DNA from: Aldrovandia affinis
Taxonomy: Eukaryota; Chordata; Actinopteri; Notacanthiformes; Halosauridae
Reading direction: 5' to 3'
Length of the DNA stretch: 64,000 nucleotides
Assembly (NCBI GenBank): GCA_029706075.1
Contig: JAINUG010000381.1
Coordinates: 310,001 to 374,000 of the forward strand
Part shown: positions 60,690-64,000 of the stretch, piece after piece
Numbering within the stretch: the stretch's first letter is position 1
Layout: each line of letters begins with the position of its first letter
Position numbers and translations under genes: made by a program
The notes under the pieces: generated by a model
Databases searched by the model: none
The model's input: the letters and a program-made list of their open reading frames with translations, nothing else
What the model was told of the DNA's origin: nothing

Positions 60690-61760
60690 CTCTCGGGGTC
60701 GAGGGGCATTCTTCAGCGCCCAGGTATGGGGCGAGTTGATTGCGGTAACACCACTATCCATCACCGTTGGTGAAGTCGGAGCTTGTAGACTACATCTGAC
60801 AGCCATTCCAGGATGAAACAGGGACCTTCCCAGTCGCTGTCTAGTTTTGGCGACTGGCTTTTTCTTCTGCCGGGTTAAAGACACCCACTTGCCTGCTTGG
60901 AACTCATGACCCATGCAGCGTGCCTCTTAGTTTATTTTCTGTCGTTGCTCTGCCCCCTGCCCCTGGTTGCGGGGCAGCTGGTGTACGTGGTCAAGGTGGT
61001 CCTGCAGCTGCTGGACGTACTCGAGCCCAGGCTGGTGGGGAAGTTCCGGGTCCGGCGGGCAGCCGAATATCAGATGTGCGCAGCTTCCGTCCCAGCATGA
61101 GGGATGCCAGCGTGCCGACTCCATGGAGTCCTGCACCGCCAACCGGTATGACAGCAGGACCAGAGGGAGGTGGGCGTCCCAGTCTTTTTGGTGCCTTGAC
61201 GTGAGGAGAGTCAGCTGCATGGTGAGGGTGCGACTGAAGCACTCCACCAAGCCGTCGCTTTGTGGGTGGAGGGGAGTGGTGCGAGTATTCCGAATGGTGA
61301 GCCTGTGACACACCTCACCAAACACCTGGCTCTCGAAGTTCCTTCCCTGGTTGCTGTGCAGTTTGGCCGAACCGGCAGAACATCCCCTCCAGGCTCTCGA
61401 AGTTCCTCCCCTGGTTGCTGTGCAGTTTGGCTGAACCGGCAGAACATCCCCTCCAGGAGACGGTCCATGACTACTGAGGCTTCTTGTGATGGTATTGCAT
61501 ACACCTCCGGCTACTTAATAAAGTAGTCCATGGTTGTGAGGACGTAGCGGTTACCCGACTCTGGATACTGGAAATGGACTCAGCACGTCTATTGCCATTC
61601 TCCCCATGGGGGCACCGCATGCAGCTTTCTGTAGGGGAGCGTGAGAGCGGCCAAATGGACCTTTCTTTGCGGTGCAGGCGTCACACCGGCGACAGTAGGA
61701 GATCACGGCAACGCCCCCAGTAAAACTGCTCTCTGAGGTGGTGCAGCGTTTTGTTCATGC
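60690..61760 (-). pseudogene. Gypsy integrase remnant
   Basis: The minus strand gives TPLHPQSDGLVECFSRTL and WDAHLPLVLLSYR (60927-61325), characteristic of the Gypsy integrase core and its C-terminal side, preceded by EASVVMDRLLEGMFCRF (61211-61504). The core is disrupted by a 64-bp tandem duplication at 61328-61455 that shifts the frame. Confidence 0.88.
61328..61455. repeat. 64-bp tandem duplication in Gypsy integrase
   Basis: 61328-61391 and 61392-61455 are nearly identical. 64 is not a multiple of 3, so the frame changes. Confidence 0.93.
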
Positions 61761-61809
61761 CGTATTGCCCGGACCCTGCAGTGCTGTGGACTAGGCGCAG
61801 TACAGTGGA

Positions 61810-62319
61810 TCATAGTTGGAGGGGAGTGATGAGTTGGAGACGGACAACGCCCCAGGCCGGGTCTGACCAGTGGCGGTACAGCATGTCATCGTGGAGGTGT
61901 AGCGAGCCCCACTGGGCCTCCAGCTGCTTGACTGCTGGGGAGAAGGGACAGAGCGTGGAGTGGCTAGGCCTCGTCCCTGTTCTTAGCCATTGGAGCACCT
62001 GGCCGACCTCTTCGTCTCCCTCCTGGGCTGTGCGAGCTTCAGATGTAAGGTCGCCTATCACTGTCGGGAGGTTGGTGTCGACAGGTTGACGGGACAACGC
62101 ATCAGCATTCAGGTGTTTCACTCCTGCATGATGCTCAGTTTCGACGTTAAACTCCTGCAGAGCTTCTAGCCAGCAGGCTACTTGTCCTTTGGGATCCTTG
62201 AAGTGCAGCAGCCATTGGAGGCAGGCATAGTCAGTCCCAAGCATGAATTGCTTACCGATGAGGTATGCTTTGAAGTGTTTGGTGGCTGCAACGACTACCA
62301 GCAGCTCCCATCTCATCAC
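61810..62319 (-). pseudogene. Gypsy RNase H region
   Basis: Minus-strand frame of 169 codons: WELLVVVAATKHFKAYLIG, LGTDYACLQWLL, HHAGVKHLNADALSRQP. This is the RNase H and tether typical of Gypsy pol, continuing into the integrase zinc region in other frames. Confidence 0.9.
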
Positions 62320-62526
62320 ACAGTAGTTGAGCTCTGGTTTGTGCAGCGCATGGCTGTAGTAGGCACAACTGTCTCTTCATCCTCTCCTGTCAGCAAGGAC
62401 TGCCCTTACACCATCGTTAGTGGTGTCATTGTCCAGAATGAAGGGCTTGGCTAAAACTGGAGCTGTTGTGAGGGCCTTGCATAGGTGGCCGAAGGTGTCT
62501 TGGCTAGCCGAAGACCACTTAAACCG

Positions 62527-63245
62527 TTATCGCTTTTCAGTCAGCTGGTGCAGGGGACGGGCGATGTTAGCAAACCTCAGATGAACCTCAGGTACTATGA
62601 GGCTAGGCCCAGGAAGCTGCGCACCTCTCCTGTTGATGTTGGAGAGGCCCACTTTTCCACTGCCTCCACTTTTGCTGGGTCGGTGGAGACTCCCCTCTTG
62701 CTCACGACATGCCCCAGGAAGCTGGTCTGCCAGTGGAAGAGGCTGCACTTAGCCGAGTTCAGGCATAAGTTAGCTTTAGTGATCTGTTCAAACACTGTGC
62801 ACAGGTTGTTTACCACAGCAGTGTAGATGGATGCGTGGACCAGAATGTCATCTAAATACACCACGCATGCTAATGCTGGAACTGGCTGCAGCACCTTCTC
62901 CATCAGTTCTTCGAACGTGGCTGGACTGTTGCATAACCCGAATGGTATGACGTTGAATTCCCATAATCCCCTGCCGATAGTGAAGGCCGTCTCTGGTCGG
63001 GCTGATGGGGAGAGGGGAACCTGCCAATAGCTGCTACAGAGATCCAGTGCGCTGAACCACGTGGAGCCGGCTACTGAGTCGTGGGCGTCATCAATGCGAG
63101 GCAGTGGGTAAGAGTCCTTCCTGGTGACGTAATTCAGGCGGCGGTAGTTGACGCAGAACCGCAGGGACCCATCTTTCTTATGAACCAGCATGCCATGGGA
63201 GACCCAGGGGCTGTCAGAGGGCTGGATGATGCCCGCTGCTGCCAT
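62527..63245 (-). pseudogene. Gypsy reverse transcriptase
   Basis: The main frame (62595-63245) reads SPWVSHGMLVHKKDGSLRFCVNYRRLN, then the catalytic YLDD in VVYLDDILVHA, GHVVSKRGV and VRSFLGLAS; the frame then changes. The catalytic motif is intact. Confidence 0.92.
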
Positions 63246-63559
63246 CTCACTGATCTTGGCCTCCGCTTCCTCCCATTTAGCCAGGGGCAGAAGCTGTTGA
63301 TGGGATTGGTTGTGGGAGCACTCGCCTGACCTTTTGCTAGCTTTTCGCTGGCTGTCGTAGTGGTTGCCTGTTGACCAGGATTCCTTGTACGGCTGTGTCG
63401 ATGACAGCTCCCATGGGAGCGAGAGTGTCGAGACCCAGGATGCAGGGGTCAGAGATGTGGGCCCGGAAAAAGTTCTGCGAGATGGTTTTCTCAGCCCAGC
63501 ATATACGCTGTTTGCCCTGTTACCATCTCTATCTTGGTGTTTGTGTGAGACCAGTCCGT

Positions 63560-63645
63560 GACTCGGGGCAGCAGGTCATGTCAGATCAGGCTGATGGTGG
63601 AGCCAGTGTAGATCAACATGTTGACCTGTTCCCCCCCTCAATGTA
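63560..63645 (-). pseudogene. Gypsy aspartic-protease remnant with altered active site
   Basis: The minus strand near 63600-63630 reads MLIYTGSTISLI. The retroviral-type protease motif is (D)TGS(A/T), and the catalytic Asp is Tyr here. Surrounding frames are broken. Confidence 0.65.
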
Positions 63646-63692
63646 GCATAGCACGAATATGCTATGACTGCTGCTTGCCAGGCGGCCCACTC

Positions 63693-63965
63693 TCAATGCT
63701 GCGGGGCGTGGTGATGTACAAGCTGGAGATGCCCTGCTTTGGCCAGCCTGCTTTTGTTTCCTGATTGCTGCCGGGCCTCCTCTTGCTGCATTATCTTTTG
63801 GCAGTCCCTCGCTAAGTGGCCTTGTTTGCTGCAGTAGGAGCAGGAGGTGTTGGAGCGGTGTGCTGCTGCCATAGCTGGCTTGGTTTCATTGTCGCTCTCT
63901 GCCTCTCCGCTGGCTGCATGGACTGCCCGGCGTGTAGGCATTTCCACATCTAGAATCGCCTCCAT
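63693..63965 (-). pseudogene. Gypsy gag zinc-knuckle region
   Basis: CSYCSKQGHLARDC is a canonical C-x2-C-x4-H-x4-C knuckle in a basic Gln/His-rich context. The rest of gag continues past the window edge. Confidence 0.88.
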
Positions 63966-64000
63966 TTCCTTAGCTTAGGGGGCAGGTGATCCGGACTTGT

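Larger units (their letters stand above)
60123..64000 (-). mobile_element. Gypsy LTR retrotransposon in the last gata2 intron (partial)
   Basis: Element in antisense to gata2, cut by the window edge. From left to right: 3' LTR 60123-60527, purine tract, integrase, RNase H, reverse transcriptase, protease, gag zinc knuckle. The order (on the minus strand gag-PR-RT-RH-IN) is that of Gypsy/Metaviridae. Frames are broken by indels and a 64-bp duplication, so the copy is inactive. Confidence 0.92.

Overview
This window is a piece of a ray-finned (teleost-type) fish chromosome. It holds two recognisable vertebrate genes on the + strand in the order rpn1 then gata2, the same order and transcriptional direction as RPN1 and GATA2 on human 3q21. 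The rest is intronic and intergenic DNA rich in fish transposons: Tc1-type DNA elements, L2/UnaL2-type LINEs, tRNA-derived SINEs, one BEL/Pao and one Gypsy LTR element, and long (CT)n, (GA)n and (AC)n microsatellites. UnaL2-like 3' tails were first described in eel but are too widespread to fix the species.

Layout. 1-5900 has no supportable gene and holds repeat remnants plus a 7-bp minisatellite. 5935-6271 is the probable rpn1 promoter and 5' UTR. rpn1 (6272-20861) can be read completely: ten coding exons whose splice phases all agree and give a 595-residue ribophorin I, a subunit of the oligosaccharyltransferase that N-glycosylates proteins in the ER. Its second intron is swollen by an 8-kb BEL/Pao element in the opposite orientation (8150-16179, flanking duplication ATGTTG). 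That element carries a Tc1 transposon in one LTR and an internal piece of an L2 LINE in its body. 21.9-48 kb is the intergenic interval: an L2 copy (25.5-28.8 kb), a decayed Tc1 (29.85-30.85 kb), a second L2 in the opposite orientation (31.35-33.24 kb), then about 14 kb with few obvious transposons and several clusters of GATA, PBX/PREP and CRE motifs.

gata2 occupies the right end: a non-coding exon ending at 48314, then coding exons 48855-49080, 50361-50939, 55979-56124 and 59471-59596. These give the first 359 codons, including both GATA zinc fingers. The last coding exon lies beyond the window because a Gypsy element (60123 to beyond 64000, minus strand) sits in the final intron. The intron between the two zinc-finger exons contains a block around 58140-58290 that I recognise as the counterpart of the mammalian GATA2 +9.5 kb / zebrafish i4 haematopoietic enhancer. 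It keeps the 8-nt spacing, but its E-box reads TATCTG instead of CATCTG.

No new protein-coding system is evident. The most interesting content is regulatory (the altered composite enhancer and the GATA-motif clusters between rpn1 and gata2) and the nested retrotransposon architecture.
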